NCBI GenBank assembly: GCA_022484595.1
Contig: JAKVLB010000003.1
Span: forward strand, 1-64,000
Reading direction: 5' to 3'
Length of the DNA: 64,000 bases
Origin: Mageeibacillus sp.
GTDB taxonomy: Bacteria; Bacillota; Clostridia; Saccharofermentanales; Saccharofermentanaceae
The notes under the pieces were generated by a model. The model made no database searches. It had not been told where the DNA came from and saw only the letters and a program-made list of their open reading frames with translations. The position numbers and the translations under genes are program-made. This document shows, piece after piece, positions 42,492-51,289 of the stretch. The stretch's first letter is position 1; the number at the start of each line of letters is the position of its first letter.

Positions 42492-44585
42492 TTAGCCCTG
42501 AACTCTGTTCTTTTTTGTAAGGCCGCGCATTCCCAGCGTGGTTCTGATTATTACTCCGTCGAAAATAAGCAGCAGCGCGGGCAGCAGCGTAATGACAATT
42601 ACCATCGAGAGCAGCGCACCTCTTGCGAGAAGCAGACAGATTGAACCAATCAGGTCGATATTTGAGTAAACTGCACATCCGATTGTCGCTGCGAAGAAAC
42701 CGAGTGCAGATGAGAATATCGAGTTGACCGACGTCTCAACCGCCACCTTGACCGCTTCCTTCCTCGACTTGCCTGCGATTCTCTCGACCTTGTATCTGTT
42801 TGTCAGAAGAATGGCATAGTCGATTGTTGCGCCGAGCTGAATCGTTCCGACGCATATTGATGCGATAAACGGAAGCGTAGCGCCGGTATAGTACGCCAGA
42901 CTCATATTCACATAAATTGCAAGTTCAACTACTGCAACAAGTATTATCGGCAGAGTGATTGACTTGAGCACGAAGAATATCAGGAGGAAAATAGCGCCGA
43001 TTGATACAGCAGATACGACCTTGAAGTCATGATCTGTAATATCTATCAGGTCCTTTGTTGCAGGTGCTTCACCGATAAACATTGAACCCTTGTCGTATGA
43101 CTTGATGATATTGTTGATCTCGGTACACTGTTCGTTTATCTCATCGGTTGCCACCTGATATGACGACGACACGATAAGAAGTTTGTAATTGTCAGATATA
43201 AGGTCATCTGTCAGTTCAGATGGTACAACCGCACTGGGAACAAGCGACCCTTCGACCGAATCGAGTCCGATAGCGAAATTAACGCCATCAACATTTTCGA
43301 TGTCAGACAGCATTGACTTCGTATCCTTTGCCGAGAGTTTGCTGTCAACAAGAATCATTGATACCGAACTTATGTCGTAATTGTCCTCAAGCTCTTTATT
43401 CGCCTGAACCGACTGTAAGTTGTCAGGAAGACTGTTGTCGAGCTTGTAATAGACTTTTACTCTGTTGTTGCCGTATATTGCCGGTATCCACAGCAGCAGA
43501 AGAAAAATGGCGACCGGAATATATGCCTTGTCAAGGAAAACCCCGAGGCCTCTGCTTGGAAGCTTAACGGTTCTGTGATGTGATTTCTCAATGGCACGAT
43601 CGAAAATAAGTATCAGCGAAGGAAGAATTGTAATACATCCTACTACGCCGAACAGAACACCCTTTGCCATTACAATACCCATGTCAAGTCCAAGTGTGAA
43701 TGTCATGAAGCACATTGCGAGGAAGCCGGCTATGGTTGTCAGAGAAGAACCTGCGACAGAAGTGATAGTCGCGGCAATTGCGTGGGCCATTGCCTCCTTT
43801 TTATCAGGATAGAGAACCTTGTGTTCAACGTAGCTGTGATAGAGGAATATCGAATAATCCATAGTAACGCCCAGCTGCAATATCGCGACAAGTGACATCG
43901 TTATGAATGATATCTCTCCGGTAACAAAATTACTTCCGAGGTTATATATGATTGTCATCCCGATATCTACAAGAAACAGAATCGGTACGATAAACGAATC
44001 CATCGTCAGCATGAGAACTATCAATGCCAGGACTACGGCAATTACCGTGTATATCGGCGTCTGTTCCTGAACGAGGTTCTTTGTGTCGGTAACCACTGCA
44101 GCCATGCTCGACAGCATACATTGCTCACCTGCCACCTCCCTGATTTTTGTAATTGCATCCATCGTCTCATCGGACGAGCTCGTGCTGTCAAAGAAAATAA
44201 ACATCAGACAGCCTTTTCCATCCTTTGAATAGAAGACATCCCTGACTTCATCCGGAAGCATCTCTTCAGGTACGGTACCTTCAGTAATCGCATTGTAGCA
44301 GATTACATCCGCCACATGGTCTACTGCTTCGACCTTCTCCTTCATCTCAATCTGCTCTGCGGAATTGAGCCCATCGCATACAAATATTCCGTATGCGCCT
44401 TTTCCGAAATCCTTGAGAAGAATGTCCTGACCCTTCATCGTCTCGATGTTGTCCGGCAGATAGTAGAGAATATCGTAGTTAATACGCGTGTTGAGATATC
44501 CGATTACCGAAGGAATCAGAAGTAATACACTCAGCACCAGTATTACATAGCGAAACTTTACTATGCCCTTTCCAAACTTTAGCAT
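42492..44585 (-). CDS. MMPL/RND superfamily transporter
   Basis: The ATG at 44585 has GAGGTGG upstream, giving 697 residues. It has twelve membrane helices in the RND layout: helix 1, a large outer loop, helices 2-6, then the same again. Marks are DYSIFLYHSYVEHK and DYAILLTNRYKVER after helix 4 and helix 10, and two porter-loop domains (about residues 35-190 and 390-540). MMPL proteins move lipids, peptides or hydrophobic drugs out of the cell. It is encoded next to a heptad-repeat lipoprotein and divergently from a TetR gene whose product probably represses it. Confidence 0.92.
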   Translation of the reverse strand: MLKFGKGIVKFRYVILVLSVLLLIPSVIGYLNTRINYDILYYLPDNIETMKGQDILLKDFGKGAYGIFVCDGLNSAEQIEMKEKVEAVDHVADVICYNAITEGTVPEEMLPDEVRDVFYSKDGKGCLMFIFFDSTSSSDETMDAITKIREVAGEQCMLSSMAAVVTDTKNLVQEQTPIYTVIAVVLALIVLMLTMDSFIVPILFLVDIGMTIIYNLGSNFVTGEISFITMSLVAILQLGVTMDYSIFLYHSYVEHKVLYPDKKEAMAHAIAATITSVAGSSLTTIAGFLAMCFMTFTLGLDMGIVMAKGVLFGVVGCITILPSLILIFDRAIEKSHHRTVKLPSRGLGVFLDKAYIPVAIFLLLLWIPAIYGNNRVKVYYKLDNSLPDNLQSVQANKELEDNYDISSVSMILVDSKLSAKDTKSMLSDIENVDGVNFAIGLDSVEGSLVPSAVVPSELTDDLISDNYKLLIVSSSYQVATDEINEQCTEINNIIKSYDKGSMFIGEAPATKDLIDITDHDFKVVSAVSIGAIFLLIFFVLKSITLPIILVAVVELAIYVNMSLAYYTGATLPFIASICVGTIQLGATIDYAILLTNRYKVERIAGKSRKEAVKVAVETSVNSIFSSALGFFAATIGCAVYSNIDLIGSICLLLARGALLSMVIVITLLPALLLIFDGVIIRTTLGMRGLTKKNRVQG

Positions 44586-44617
44586 TTGATCCACCTCTCT
44601 TTGCATGGTGTTCTTTT

Positions 44618-44704
44618 TGACCGATAGTCATTTTTATGCTTGTGAATATATCACTTTTTGACTACAAGTCAATATTTTTTCGGTAAATTCTTGACCTAAA
44701 GTCA
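44618..44704. promoter_or_regulatory. Three TGAC-N5-GTCA operator sites
   Basis: The inverted repeat TGAC-N5-GTCA occurs at 44618-44630 (TGACCGATAGTCA), 44659-44671 (TGACTACAAGTCA) and 44692-44704 (TGACCTAAAGTCA), flanked by T- and A-rich runs. The second lies in the -35 of the MMPL promoter and the third in the -35 of the tetR promoter. They are strong candidates for binding the divergent TetR protein. Confidence 0.85.
44645..44672 (-). promoter_or_regulatory. Promoter of the MMPL-lipoprotein operon
   Basis: Minus strand TTGACT (44672-44667), 16-base spacer, TATATT (44650-44645). The -35 is part of operator 2, and operator 1 lies just past the start point. Confidence 0.75.
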
Positions 44705-44719
44705 AAAAATGTATATATT
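44691..44719 (+). promoter_or_regulatory. tetR promoter
   Basis: TTGACC (44691-44696), 17-base spacer, TATATT (44714-44719). Operator 3 covers the -35, which fits autorepression. Confidence 0.75.
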
Positions 44720-44751
44720 GATGGAAATGAAGTTATCGAGGTGACATAAAA

Positions 44752-45363
44752 TTGGGCAAAGCTGAAGAAAACAAACAGCATAAGCGCAATTCGCTTCTGA
44801 CGCAGTCTTATAACCTGTTCACTACAAAAGGCATCTCTGATACCTCAATATCTGATATTGCCAGCAAAGCCGGTGTCGCCAAGGGAACCTTTTACTTTTA
44901 CTTCAAAGACAAACAGGACATAATCAATTACCTTATCGCCCGTAAATCGGAAGGTCTTCTTGTCAAAGCGATAGATAATCTTAAGGTTGCCGTTCAGACC
45001 AATCCCGAGCTTCCTGTTGAAGAGAAAATAATAATCCTCGCCGACAGCATCATAACGGATCTGTCTAAAGACCCGAAGCTCGTCAAATTTCTTAACCGCA
45101 ACCTGAATCTTGGTTTCTATGTCAAGGCATATATGGATGAATCGCTCATAACCACTGTAAATGTCCAGGAAGAATACGCGAAAATCATCAACTCCTGCGG
45201 CGACAAATGGCGTGACGACAAACTCATGCTGTACACGATAATTGAGTTCATAAGCTCTACAGTACACTCAATAATAGTGGATAAACTTCCATGTGACCTC
45301 AACGAGTACAAACCATATCTGTTTGACAGCATCAGAGCAATTGTGAATGTCTACAAGATATAA
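44752..45363 (+). CDS. TetR family transcriptional regulator
   Basis: This 203-residue protein starts from a TTG codon at 44752 with GAGGTGAC upstream; the nearer ATGs lead to a stop. The N-terminal helix-turn-helix reads GISDTSISDIASKAGVAKGT followed by FYFYFKDKQDI, the classic TetR block. The all-helical C-terminal ligand domain is not specific. Divergence from the MMPL transporter and the shared operator sites suggest it represses that operon and itself until a substrate of the pump binds. The TTG start would keep its level low. Confidence 0.92.
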   Translation: MGKAEENKQHKRNSLLTQSYNLFTTKGISDTSISDIASKAGVAKGTFYFYFKDKQDIINYLIARKSEGLLVKAIDNLKVAVQTNPELPVEEKIIILADSIITDLSKDPKLVKFLNRNLNLGFYVKAYMDESLITTVNVQEEYAKIINSCGDKWRDDKLMLYTIIEFISSTVHSIIVDKLPCDLNEYKPYLFDSIRAIVNVYKI

Positions 45364-45375
45364 TTTAATAAAGCT

Positions 45376-45663
45376 ATGAAGAAACTGACCGGCAAACTGC
45401 TTATTGACCTTTTGTTTCACATTACCGGTAACTGTATACTTGTTGCCTTATCACAGTCGGTTAATGTTATTTCTCACAAATCAGCTTTTCTAATAGAATT
45501 GTGTATTGTTTTGCTGCTTCAGATACCGGCTTATTCCATATATAAGACACATCCGTTTAGCGAAAAGCACACAATGTACAAGGTATGGTACTGGTTAGTT
45601 TCTCTTATTTTTACAGCGACAACAGCATGGTTTTGGATGTATGAAGCAGTCGGTCCGTTATAG
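45376..45663 (+). CDS. Small hypothetical membrane protein
   Basis: This 95-residue protein has three hydrophobic segments (about residues 10-28, 37-55, 70-92) and no recognisable motif. It starts 12 bases after the tetR stop on the same strand and would be co-transcribed. The ribosome site is poor (no clear GGAGG), so the gene is less certain. A role with the regulator or transporter is only a guess from position. Confidence 0.5.
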   Translation: MKKLTGKLLIDLLFHITGNCILVALSQSVNVISHKSAFLIELCIVLLLQIPAYSIYKTHPFSEKHTMYKVWYWLVSLIFTATTAWFWMYEAVGPL

Positions 45664-45682
45664 GTCATTAATCAGCAATTCC

Positions 45683-45738
45683 CGGAGAACATAAGACTCG
45701 GACATGCCTGATAAGCTTGTCGTTCTCCCCAAGATAAC
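45683..45738. other. Imperfect inverted repeat in a 142-base gap
   Basis: GGAGAACATAAG and CTTGTCGTTCTCC form an imperfect stem with a loop of about 20 bases, without a T-run. I see no gene in 45664-45805 apart from this and the terminator after it. Confidence 0.35.
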
Positions 45739-45746
45739 GTTAAGAG

Positions 45747-45787
45747 CAAAAAAAACGCTTCCTGCATAATGCAGGAAGCGTCTTTTG
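45747..45787. terminator. Bidirectional intrinsic terminator
   Basis: ACGCTTCCTGCAT and TGCAGGAAGCGT arms are flanked by eight A residues on the left and TCTTTTG on the right. It works best for the minus-strand lipoprotein gene (stop at 45806) and can also end the tetR transcript. Confidence 0.9.
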
Positions 45788-45805
45788 TTCAAATTGCGGT
45801 TAAAT

Positions 45806-46657
45806 TTACTCTGCTGTTACAGAAATAATATGCGGATTAACGCCCTCATACCAGTAAAGGAAGCCTTCCATGTCAACCTTCTGACCGACCTTGAGTGCCT
45901 TGACTGCCTTGTAAACATCAGAATCAGATCCGGTGAGATATGACTCTACAGTAAATGTATATGTCTGTCCGTTATATGATACCTTGAAGTAAAGATCGTC
46001 GCCCTCGCTTCCGGAACCATCATAATTGTAAAGGAATGCTGCACCGGAATCATCGGCTGCTTCAACTGTCATACCTGTGAAAGATACCAGCATGTTCTGT
46101 GAGTTGATAAGGTCATCGGATGCAAGAAGATCTGTTACGTCAACAGGCTCAGCGATATAGTTGCCGTCTTCAATCTCATATGTAGCATCAGTAATCTCAA
46201 TCTCACCGGACCACTCGGACTTATAGCCGGTAACCTTGATCTTTGTACCCTCTGTAAGAAGAGCATACTCATCTTCTGAGCATGGCATGTTGTAAAGGAA
46301 ATAAGCTCCGTCTGCATCCTGAGTGTAGAAAGTTGCAACGCCTACGCCTTCATTCTCCCACCATCCCTGCTTTGCCTGGATGTATGTCTCAACAGTAACC
46401 TGTGAGTCAAGTTCAGCTGCGCTGTACTCGGCATATGTCATTACGCCTTCGCCCTTCTCTTCGTCAGCTCCGGAAATAGTAGGTGCTGCCGTTGATCCTT
46501 CCGAAGCTGCAACAGACTCAGCTGTTGACGCCGCGCAGGAAACCTCGCTTGACTCTGATGCGGATGACTCCGCTGTCTTACCTGAACAGCCTGTCATTGA
46601 CATAACCATAGATGCCGCAAGAGCTGCCGCCACTAAAGTATTGATTGACTTCTTCAT
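45806..46657 (-). CDS. Lipoprotein with predicted OB-like domains
   Basis: This 283-residue lipoprotein has the lipobox MSMTGC (Cys about 24) and a Ser/Ala/Glu-rich linker to about residue 70. Two related beta-rich segments follow, with ATFYTQDADGAYFLYNMPC plus GTKIKVTGYKSEW in the first and AFLYNYDGSGSEGDDLYFKV plus GQKVDMEGFLYWYEG in the second. Such repeats look like OB folds. No enzymatic motif is visible. The promoter region (46718-46745) contains an inverted repeat. The function is unknown. Confidence 0.75.
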   Translation of the reverse strand: MKKSINTLVAAALAASMVMSMTGCSGKTAESSASESSEVSCAASTAESVAASEGSTAAPTISGADEEKGEGVMTYAEYSAAELDSQVTVETYIQAKQGWWENEGVGVATFYTQDADGAYFLYNMPCSEDEYALLTEGTKIKVTGYKSEWSGEIEITDATYEIEDGNYIAEPVDVTDLLASDDLINSQNMLVSFTGMTVEAADDSGAAFLYNYDGSGSEGDDLYFKVSYNGQTYTFTVESYLTGSDSDVYKAVKALKVGQKVDMEGFLYWYEGVNPHIISVTAE

Positions 46658-46680
46658 AATAAATTCTCCTTAAAAGAACT

Positions 46681-46745
46681 GCTTTCAGAATTGAAAGCGT
46701 TATTGTGTGTGCTTATTGCACTAAAGTAATTATAATACTTTGTGC
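46681..46745 (-). promoter_or_regulatory. Inverted repeats around the lipoprotein promoter
   Basis: GCTTTCA-GAAT-TGAAAGC (46681-46698) and GCACTAAAGTA / TACTTTGTGC (46718-46745, one-base bulge) flank and enclose a minus-strand TATAAT (46734-46729). They may be operators or mRNA structures. No clear -35 was found. Confidence 0.4.
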
Positions 46746-46760
46746 TTTTTTACAATAGAA

Positions 46761-48368
46761 TCAATCCGGCCTTTTCTTTTTCGCAAACTGCACGATAAAA
46801 TACACGATTATTCCCATCCAGCTTGCACCTATGCACAAAATCAGCAATTTGGACGCGACAGGAAGCTCACCAAGCTGAGACTGAGAATCCTTGCTTGCTC
46901 CGCCGTACTGGTCTAACTTGTACAGCGACTCGACATCACTGTAAAGCTTATTCATATAGTCATCATCAATAGTCTCATGCCGCCTGGTAGACTTGGCGAC
47001 ATTCTCAATCAGCTGTCCGGCAGCATTGCGAAGTGCCGTAGAACCGTTGAACACCGGAGTTGTAAATGTATTCTGCATGTTGCCGAGCAGTAGTTCGGCC
47101 GCGGCAATCTTGACATCATAATGCTCGTCGGCGTCCTCACCCGCACGCGCAAGATAATCCTTATACTGACTGCTCTCCTGCGCTTTGGTTGTCACCGGAA
47201 CATACCCTTCTGTCGAAGAATACGCTATCTGCACATCGTTCGTAAGCATATACTGCGCGAAAAGCCATGAGGCCATAACCTCCTGCGGGTCGTCCTTGTT
47301 GAATATGCAGATGGACGGGCCCTGCGATATCATCTTGGGGTCAGACGTATCATATTGCGGAATCGGTCTCACTACCGTTTCAAAATTAACAATATCATTC
47401 TCATGAATATCAGACAGAGGCGCCGAGGAGCCCATCCATGTAGCTCCGGCAGTAGAGTCAACTGCAAAAACGCATTCGCCGGCATTGAAGAAATTACCCG
47501 GATACCCGGATATCTTGAAAGTTGAGAACGCACCTGTCGCGACATGACCGGATATTGTATAAAGATCTGATTCTGTAGTATCGTTGAATAATGATATGTT
47601 ACCGCTGTCATCGGAATAACCCGCGCCCTGCTGCTTTAACATCGATATCAGCATATTGTCTGTGGACTTGTATATGAACGGTATCATTATGTCTTTGCCG
47701 TTAAGCGCATAGGTTCCGTCATTATTTTTGGCAAGAGCGGCTTCGGACACCTCCCAGACGTAATCCCATGTTACAACATCAGGAATGTCATAGCCTAACG
47801 CATTTACATAATCCTTGTTTATGTAAAGAGCTTCCGTCGATCGCATAAACGGCAGCGCGTAGCAGCTGCCTCCAAGTCTGCATTCATCGAGAAATTCCGG
47901 AACAATCTCGTCAGACCCTGGAGAATCAAACGCTACCTCGCTTCCGCCAAGGCCGTAGCGCGGATCTTCCATAAGTCCGTCGAGCGGAACGACGACATTG
48001 TCTCCGGTCATATAGGTTGCAATATGATCCGGATAAGTGATGCAGACATTGGGCGTTGTTCCGGTCGAGATGTTTGTTATGACATCGTTATATATCTTGT
48101 TATAGTCCGTATACAGCCTCATATTTACGGTAATATTCGGATATAAGGCTTCAAAATCGGCAATAGCCTGATTGTAAATCTGCGTCTGTGTCTTATTGGT
48201 ATCATTCTTGGCCCAGAAAACTATATCGTAATGGCGTCCTGTATCAAATTCATCAGGTATAACAAATTCATTCGTCTGGCGCGAGCCGTGGCAGCCTGAA
48301 AGCAATACTGCGGTAACGGTCATCATGACTGCAGGAAGAAGAGAACCCGGATTTCTTAACTTTATCAT
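46761..48368 (-). CDS. Sugar ABC transporter substrate-binding lipoprotein with C-terminal membrane helix
   Basis: The ATG at 48368 overlaps the permease stop by four bases (ATGA), has GGGAGGGG upstream, and gives 535 residues. Lipobox LLSGC lies near residue 24. The family 1 solute-binding fold is seen in YDIVFWAKNDTNKTQTQIYN, FEALYPNITVNM, CYALPFMRSTEALYINKDY and QYMLTNDVQIAYSS. Unusually, the C-terminus has a hydrophobic helix (LLILCIGASWMGIIVYFIVQF) and a basic end (AKKKRPD), so the protein may be anchored at both ends. It belongs with the ATPase and two permeases upstream; an oligosaccharide substrate is likely. Confidence 0.9.
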   Translation of the reverse strand: MIKLRNPGSLLPAVMMTVTAVLLSGCHGSRQTNEFVIPDEFDTGRHYDIVFWAKNDTNKTQTQIYNQAIADFEALYPNITVNMRLYTDYNKIYNDVITNISTGTTPNVCITYPDHIATYMTGDNVVVPLDGLMEDPRYGLGGSEVAFDSPGSDEIVPEFLDECRLGGSCYALPFMRSTEALYINKDYVNALGYDIPDVVTWDYVWEVSEAALAKNNDGTYALNGKDIMIPFIYKSTDNMLISMLKQQGAGYSDDSGNISLFNDTTESDLYTISGHVATGAFSTFKISGYPGNFFNAGECVFAVDSTAGATWMGSSAPLSDIHENDIVNFETVVRPIPQYDTSDPKMISQGPSICIFNKDDPQEVMASWLFAQYMLTNDVQIAYSSTEGYVPVTTKAQESSQYKDYLARAGEDADEHYDVKIAAAELLLGNMQNTFTTPVFNGSTALRNAAGQLIENVAKSTRRHETIDDDYMNKLYSDVESLYKLDQYGGASKDSQSQLGELPVASKLLILCIGASWMGIIVYFIVQFAKKKRPD

Positions 48369-49240
48369 CCTTTTGTCCCCTCCCTTGATATTCCTTCCAT
48401 AATTCTGTTGCGAAAAACCAGAAACAGGATAACAAGCGGAATTGACACCACCACAACGGCTGCCATCATCGCAGGAATATTCTCCCTTCCGAAGCCGTTC
48501 TCCCGTATCTCCTGTATGCCGTTCGACACCAGAAAGTAGTTTGGATCGTCGGTTATTAGCCTTGGCCAGACATATGAATTCCAGCACTCTATAACTTTAA
48601 GAATTATGACGGTAATTACAGTAGGTCTGCATATCGGTACAAGAACTTTAAAAAGATATCTGAGATCCGATGTTCCGTCTATTTTTGCCGCATAGTAAAG
48701 CTCGTCGGGAACCTGTTCAAAGTTTTCTTTGAGAAGATATATATAAAACACCGACGTGACCGACGGAAGAATCAGTCCGGTAAAGGTGTTGCGCAGATTC
48801 ATATCAGTAATCGTAACAAAATTCGTTATTATCACCAGCTCGTTAGGTATCATCATAAGCGCGAGAAAGGCGACAAACATTATGTTCTTTCCTTTAAAAT
48901 CAAGTCTCGCGAATGCGTATGCGGCAAAAACAATTACCATAAGCATAAGCGCAGTCGTCAAAGTCGTAAAAACGACAGTGTTAATGAAATATTTCGCAAG
49001 CGGCACCTGCGTAAACGCGTCAACATAATTCCGGAAGGTCGGATCACTGCAGTAAAATTTAGGAAGGTGCTCCCCCATATAGCTGGCATAGCTTTTGAAT
49101 GATGTAAGTATCATCCAGTAGAACGGAAACAATACTATTACTGCCCAGATACCGAGAAAAATATACATAATCGTCCTGACTGCGTGTTTTCTCACCGAAG
49201 TTCCTGTTCCGATTGCTGTTCTGCTCATATGTCTATACAT
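48365..49240 (-). CDS. Carbohydrate ABC transporter permease (MalG type)
   Basis: This 291-residue protein has six membrane helices and the EAA loop EQVPDELYYAAKIDGTSDLR that docks to the ATPase. Start 49240 follows GGAGG. FPFYWMILTSFKS and MMIPNELVIITNFV are usual for MalG-like subunits. It pairs with the permease encoded just upstream. Confidence 0.94.
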   Translation of the reverse strand: MYRHMSRTAIGTGTSVRKHAVRTIMYIFLGIWAVIVLFPFYWMILTSFKSYASYMGEHLPKFYCSDPTFRNYVDAFTQVPLAKYFINTVVFTTLTTALMLMVIVFAAYAFARLDFKGKNIMFVAFLALMMIPNELVIITNFVTITDMNLRNTFTGLILPSVTSVFYIYLLKENFEQVPDELYYAAKIDGTSDLRYLFKVLVPICRPTVITVIILKVIECWNSYVWPRLITDDPNYFLVSNGIQEIRENGFGRENIPAMMAAVVVVSIPLVILFLVFRNRIMEGISREGTKG

Positions 49241-49250
49241 ACACGCCTCC

Positions 49251-50168
49251 TCAGTTATATGCTTTCCTGCGGCTTACAATCAGATTGACGACCGTAATGG
49301 TCAATACAATCGCGAAAAGAATTATTGCCGCGGACGATGCATATGACGGGTAGCCGCCGCCATCGCCGTAAAGCATGTCATAGACATAACCGACGATTGT
49401 ATTCATTCCCGCCGCATTGAGATTTGTTCCGAAGATGGCGACAACATCGCTGTAGGCCTTGAAGGCACCGATAAATCCGGTGATGACCAGATAGAAAATC
49501 ATTGGAGATATCATGGGCAGTGTAATCTTTGTAAAGGTTCGAAACGGAGACGTCCCGTCAATTTTCGCTGCCTTGTAATACACAGGATTTACCGAGGCCA
49601 GGGCACTTGTCAGAATAAGTATCTTGAACGGCATTACAATCCAGATGACATAAACGCACAGAACAAGCATCTTCGCCCAGTAAGGACCGCTTATGAAGTC
49701 AACGGCGTTCCAGCCGAAAGACTCGATAATAAGGTTCACCAGACCATCGGTATATTCTGTTTTCTGAAACAGAATCATAAACACAAGACCGACCGCAAGC
49801 GTATTGGTCACATACGGAAGGAAAAACACAGTTCTGAACAGCTTCTGCAAAAACTTTACTGAACTCAGCGCGAGCGATATGAGAAGTGACAGTCCTGTAG
49901 AAACCGGAACCGTAATTATCACAAGAATCAAGGTATTGGCTATCGCCTGAAGAAAATACCTGTCCCTTAGTACGTACCCGTAGTTATAGCTCCCCACACC
50001 GAAATAGCTCTGTGATGCCGAATTGTAGCCTTCCTCAAATGAATAGACAAATACATCAATCAAGGGGTAAACCATAAACGCGCCCAGAAAGATCATGGCA
50101 GGCAGCAGATAAAGCCAGCCGTGGAGCGTACCTTTGATTCCTTTGCCGGTAACACCGCTCTTAGTCAT
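49251..50168 (-). CDS. Carbohydrate ABC transporter permease (MalF type)
   Basis: This 305-residue protein has six membrane helices, the start LYLLPAMIFLGAFMVYPLID and the EAA loop ASVNPVYYKAAKIDGTSPFR. It overlaps the ATPase gene by eight bases and is followed at ten bases by the second permease. In this subfamily one MalF and one MalG subunit form the channel. Confidence 0.94.
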   Translation of the reverse strand: MTKSGVTGKGIKGTLHGWLYLLPAMIFLGAFMVYPLIDVFVYSFEEGYNSASQSYFGVGSYNYGYVLRDRYFLQAIANTLILVIITVPVSTGLSLLISLALSSVKFLQKLFRTVFFLPYVTNTLAVGLVFMILFQKTEYTDGLVNLIIESFGWNAVDFISGPYWAKMLVLCVYVIWIVMPFKILILTSALASVNPVYYKAAKIDGTSPFRTFTKITLPMISPMIFYLVITGFIGAFKAYSDVVAIFGTNLNAAGMNTIVGYVYDMLYGDGGGYPSYASSAAIILFAIVLTITVVNLIVSRRKAYN

Positions 50169-51255
50169 AATATATTCTCGCTTCGGTATCTTTGTCGAAA
50201 ATAAGTGTTTTTCCGCGTTTCAGATTGAATCTGACCGTTCCGGAATCCCTGTCTATCACGTTCTCCGCTGAAATAATCGCGCGGACATTCACTCCGGTCA
50301 TATCCGGATGTGTTGAAACAACGCTGGTGTCTCTTCCCATGACTTCGATCCCGACGAGCTTCATCGACAAGTCACCCGAGCTGTCAGGAACAAAGCCTTC
50401 AGGCCTCACCCCCACATAGACCTTCCCGTCTCGGGCGCTGACTCTGTCCATAACAGCCTCATCGCCGATATACAGCTTTGAATGTTCTATATGACCTTCG
50501 AAGACATTGATTGCAGGCGTCCCGAGAAATCTGGCTACAAACAGATTTACCGGGTCGTCATAGACCGTCTGGGGTTTATCCATCTGCTGAAAAACGCCGT
50601 CTCTCATGACCACAATAAGATCCGAGATGCTCATCGCCTCTTCCTGATCGTGTGTGACAAATATAGTAGTTATTCCGGTGGCCTTCTGTATTCTTCTTAT
50701 CTCTTCCCTGGTCTGAAGCCTCAGTCTTGCATCGAGATTTGACAGCGGTTCATCCATAAGAAGCACCTTTGGCATCTTTACCAGTGCCCTCGCAATTGCG
50801 ACTCTTTGCTGCTGACCGCCGCTCATTTCTCCCGGCTTCCTGTCAAGAAGGTATTCAATCTGGACAAGCTTTGCGACCTGAAGTGCCTTGTCCATCCGTT
50901 CGGCTTTGGTTAATTTCGCCTCACCAGTAAGATTCTCGAGAGGAAACGTAATGTTCTGTCTTACCGTAAGGTGCGGATAGAGAGCGTAATTCTGGAAAAC
51001 AAGCCCTACACCTCTTTCCTCGGCGGGAATGCCGGTGACATCGTCTTCTCCGAAATAAACCTTTCCCGAAGATGGATTCTCAAGACCGCAGATCATATAA
51101 AGAAGCGTGCTCTTGCCGCAGCCTGAAGGTCCCAGAAGTCCGATGAGCAGGCCGTCCGGAATCGAGAAATCAAAATCCGATACCGCGACCACCTGAGTGT
51201 TTTTCTTATCCCTGCCGGGAAAGACCTTGGTCAAATGTTCAAGTCTGACGTTCAT
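50161..51255 (-). CDS. Sugar ABC transporter ATPase (MsmK/UgpC type)
   Basis: This 364-residue ATPase has the Walker A GPSGCGKST, signature MSGGQQQRVAIARALV, Walker B VLLMDEPLSNLDA and H-loop VTHDQEEA, followed by a C-terminal TOBE/regulatory domain (about residues 240-364, VYVGVRPEGF). This type can serve several sugar transporters. It is first in the order ATPase, MalF, MalG, binding protein. A TATAAT near 51285-51290 is a weakly supported promoter. Confidence 0.95.
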   Translation of the reverse strand: MNVRLEHLTKVFPGRDKKNTQVVAVSDFDFSIPDGLLIGLLGPSGCGKSTLLYMICGLENPSSGKVYFGEDDVTGIPAEERGVGLVFQNYALYPHLTVRQNITFPLENLTGEAKLTKAERMDKALQVAKLVQIEYLLDRKPGEMSGGQQQRVAIARALVKMPKVLLMDEPLSNLDARLRLQTREEIRRIQKATGITTIFVTHDQEEAMSISDLIVVMRDGVFQQMDKPQTVYDDPVNLFVARFLGTPAINVFEGHIEHSKLYIGDEAVMDRVSARDGKVYVGVRPEGFVPDSSGDLSMKLVGIEVMGRDTSVVSTHPDMTGVNVRAIISAENVIDRDSGTVRFNLKRGKTLIFDKDTEARIYYD

Positions 51256-51289
51256 AAACCGTGCCCCTTGATTCTGTAATGTAGCTCAA

